In this document: in pieces, positions 21,422 through 22,575 of the stretch | Layout of the letters: each line of letters begins with the position of its first letter | How positions within the stretch are numbered: the first letter of the stretch is position 1 | NCBI GenBank assembly: GCA_905373185.1 | Contig: CAJPSE010000005.1 | Coordinates: forward strand, 1 to 22,575 | Length of the DNA stretch: 22,575 bases | From: an uncultured Fretibacterium sp. | GTDB lineage: Bacteria > Synergistota > Synergistia > Synergistales > Aminobacteriaceae | Direction of reading: 5' to 3' | Program-made: the position numbers and the translations under genes | The notes under the pieces: model-generated | Told to the model about the DNA's origin: nothing | What the model saw: the letters and a program-made list of their open reading frames with translations, nothing else | Databases searched by the model: none

Positions 21422-22075
21422 ATGACGAAGGATGCGCGGGATTTTCGTGGCAAGGGCAGGGCCTTCAGGGGCGTATTCGGAGGGGAGAGCTATCGGCGGC
21501 TCGCCGCGCTGTTCGGGTTCCAGGAGCGGTTTTATCGTCGGGCCGTGGGGGACCTGCGGCTTGGTGCGGGAGGCAGGGCGCTCGATCTGGGGTGTGGCCC
21601 CGGAGGCCTGAGCTATGCCCTGGCCGAGAGGAGCCCCGCCGACGCGTCGATCGTGGGGGCCGACATCTCGGACGACCAGCTGGAGTGTGCACGCCGGGGG
21701 GCCGGGGCCTTCGCCTGCAGAGTGGAGTTTCTTAGGGCGTCCATGGACGAGCTTCCCTTTCCCGACGGACACTTCGACCTGGTCATGACCTCGATGGCGC
21801 TGCACGAGACGCCCCCCGCGGTGCGGCGAGCCGCCATCGCGGAGACGGCGCGCCTGCTGAGGCTGGGCGGGACCTTCCTGCTGGTGGACTGGAGCCGGCC
21901 GCGGTTCGGCCTCTGGGGAATCGTCTGGTATCCCTTCTGCCGCTGGGGCGAAGGGAACCGGGACAACTGGAACAACGTCTACCCTGAGCTCTGCCGCGAG
22001 CGGGGCCTGAACTTGAAAGAGGACGACTACATCAACTCCATATCCCGGCGTCAGGTGTTCGTGAAGGAACGGTGA
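21422..22075 (+). CDS. Class I SAM-dependent methyltransferase
   Basis: This is a 217-residue enzyme with the Rossmann-like fold. Motif I is LDLGCGPGG (54-62); the acidic residue that binds the SAM ribose is Asp81 in VGADIS; post-motif DELPFPDGHFDLVMTSMALHE (about 107-127) and LRLGGTFLLVDWSRP (about 145-159) follow. The last is the UbiE/Methyltransf_11 pattern. The substrate is unknown: a small molecule or metal compound would be usual for this group. ATG 21422 has GGAGGAGG eight bases upstream; the frame is open back to TTG 21335 but that part has no ribosome site. It follows marR and is probably co-transcribed and controlled by it. Confidence 0.9.
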   Translation: MTKDARDFRGKGRAFRGVFGGESYRRLAALFGFQERFYRRAVGDLRLGAGGRALDLGCGPGGLSYALAERSPADASIVGADISDDQLECARRGAGAFACRVEFLRASMDELPFPDGHFDLVMTSMALHETPPAVRRAAIAETARLLRLGGTFLLVDWSRPRFGLWGIVWYPFCRWGEGNRDNWNNVYPELCRERGLNLKEDDYINSISRRQVFVKER

Positions 22076-22297
22076 GGAGGGTGCCTTCACACGCTATGGT
22101 AAAATGCGGTATTTTTCAAGTTTTTTCATCCTCCCGTGGCGGCGTTCAGCCTGACCGACTAGACGGCGTTGTCATCGCTGGAGGGGATGTAGACACTGCT
22201 GTAGGTCCTATAGGCAAGGCATTGAGCTATCCGCTTCGCATCCCGGGCATGTGAAGAGGACTTGGGGGCCTCAGAGGCTCGCCCGAGGGATGTTTTT

Positions 22298-22326
22298 TTG
22301 CGTTTTTCCCTTCAATGTCGTATACT
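22298..22326 (+). promoter_or_regulatory. Candidate promoter of the dipeptidase gene
   Basis: TTGCGT (22298-22303) and TATACT (22321-22326) are 17 bases apart; the -10 is good, the -35 weak. A start near 22333 would fall within the inverted repeat that follows. Confidence 0.45.
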
Positions 22327-22363
22327 GTTAAAGAAGCGCTGATTTAATCAGCGCTTCTTTAAC
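22327..22363. repeat. Perfect 18-bp inverted repeat (bidirectional terminator or attenuator)
   Basis: GTTAAAGAAGCGCTGATT (22327-22344) is followed, after one base, by its exact complement (22346-22363). As RNA it would fold to a stem of about 16 pairs ending in CTTTAAC with GTTTTC after it. It resembles a two-way terminator, yet it directly abuts a good -10 box. Confidence 0.6.
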
Positions 22364-22417
22364 GTTTTCAATCACTCGAGGAGTCCTCGAATCCCTGTAG
22401 CCGGAGTGTGATCTTTC

Positions 22418-22575
22418 GTGTCCGTCGTCGTCGATGCCCATTACGACCTTCTTATGGACGTCTCCCGTCTTCGCAGAAGAGGGGAGACCCGCGTCATAGA
22501 ACGTTTCTATCTCGACGACCTGCGTACCGCGGGGGTCAACGTGCTGGTCTGCTCGCTCTTCGTCGCAAGCGAGTA
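22418..22575 (+). CDS. Membrane dipeptidase family (M19) protein, 5' part only
   Basis: The first 52 residues are visible; the gene runs out of the window. The start VSVVVDAHYDLLMDV holds the metal-binding His-x-Asp (DAHYD, residues 6-10) with which M19 (renal dipeptidase-type) enzymes begin, and the following FYLDDLRTAGVNVLVCSLFVAS is the family's second strand-helix unit. M19 enzymes split dipeptides using two zinc ions. The beginning lacks a signal peptide, so it is probably cytoplasmic. GTG 22418 is used; CGGAG lies about eleven bases before it. The promoter and inverted repeat upstream suggest regulated expression. It fits the peptide-using character of the other genes. Confidence 0.85.
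   Translation, partial: MSVVVDAHYDLLMDVSRLRRRGETRVIERFYLDDLRTAGVNVLVCSLFVASE

Larger units (their letters stand above)
22076..22417 (+). other. 342-base gap with promoter- and terminator-like signals; candidate small RNA
   Basis: An extended -10 TGGTAAAAT (22097-22105), nearly the same as the rnpB promoter, predicts a transcript from about 22111. It would end at TTTTTTT (22293-22299). The two ends of this about 190-base unit can pair: CATCC plus GGCG near 22130-22145 with CGCC plus GGATG near 22280-22291. A frame of 52 codons (ATG 22096 to TGA 22254) overlaps it but starts inside the -10 box and has mixed codon use. A second promoter and a long inverted repeat follow, listed separately. Confidence 0.4.

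Noticed and set aside
20519..22090. 523-codon minus-strand frame opposite marR and the methyltransferase
   Set aside because: It crosses two well-supported genes, the promoter region and part of the FmdE gene; no recognisable domain.
22096..22254. 52-codon frame ending in ...SYPLRIPGM as a small protein gene
   Set aside because: Its ATG lies in a promoter-like TATGGTAAAAT, the GGAGG before it is too far, and its codon use is unlike neighbouring genes. It is kept only as an alternative to the small-RNA idea.
1..22575. tRNA genes, CRISPR arrays, insertion sequences or prophage genes
   Set aside because: I found no cloverleaf, no regularly spaced repeat array, and no transposase, integrase or phage-like product on either strand.

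Overview
The window is GC-rich (about 60% or more by eye). It looks like part of the chromosome of an anaerobic, Gram-negative-type bacterium that ferments amino acids or peptides. A Synergistota-like genome is my best guess. This rests on gene content only: a cation antiporter of the hydrogenase-antiporter type, an amino-acid permease next to an amidohydrolase, an M19 dipeptidase, an FmdE protein, and class A RNase P RNA next to a Ski2-like helicase. No marker gene in the window proves it.

Layout. 1-2400: the tail of an upstream gene, a terminator, a Memo-family gene with a signal peptide, and two small secreted-protein genes. These two lie between two exact 19-bp copies of the Memo 3' end, which suggests a past insertion. 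2400-4430: RNase P RNA (rnpB), then a Ski2-like DEFH-box helicase. 4490-14394 (minus strand): a ten-gene operon for a membrane cation/proton antiporter built like the antiporter half of membrane-bound hydrogenase (Mbh) or Mrp. The order is mrpE, mrpF, mrpG, a DUF4040/MbhD gene, an MbhE-MnhB fusion and mrpC, then four NuoL/M/N-type antiporter subunits. It has no full-length MrpA and no hydrogenase or electron-transfer subunit. 14622-16658 (minus strand): a LytTR response regulator and an AgrC-like GHKL histidine kinase sit directly upstream of that operon. The gap between holds a direct repeat with the geometry of a LytTR binding site. 16883-19720 (plus strand): an APC amino-acid permease and a metal-dependent amidohydrolase, closed by a strong palindromic terminator. 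20191-22075: an FmdE/zinc-ribbon gene diverges from a MarR regulator, which is followed by a SAM methyltransferase. 22076-22417: no convincing protein gene, but there are promoter-like and terminator-like signals consistent with a small structured RNA, and a perfect 18-bp inverted repeat. 22418 to the end: the start of an M19 dipeptidase.

How it may work together (inference). The kinase and regulator probably set expression of the large antiporter, which would exchange H+ for Na+ (or K+). A sodium gradient would then be available for uptake by transporters such as the adjacent permease, and imported compounds would be hydrolysed by the amidohydrolase and dipeptidase. The most unusual items are the four-module antiporter operon, the 27-residue tandem repeats in its largest subunit, the candidate LytTR site, the duplicated Memo end, and the probably leaderless, self-repressed marR gene.
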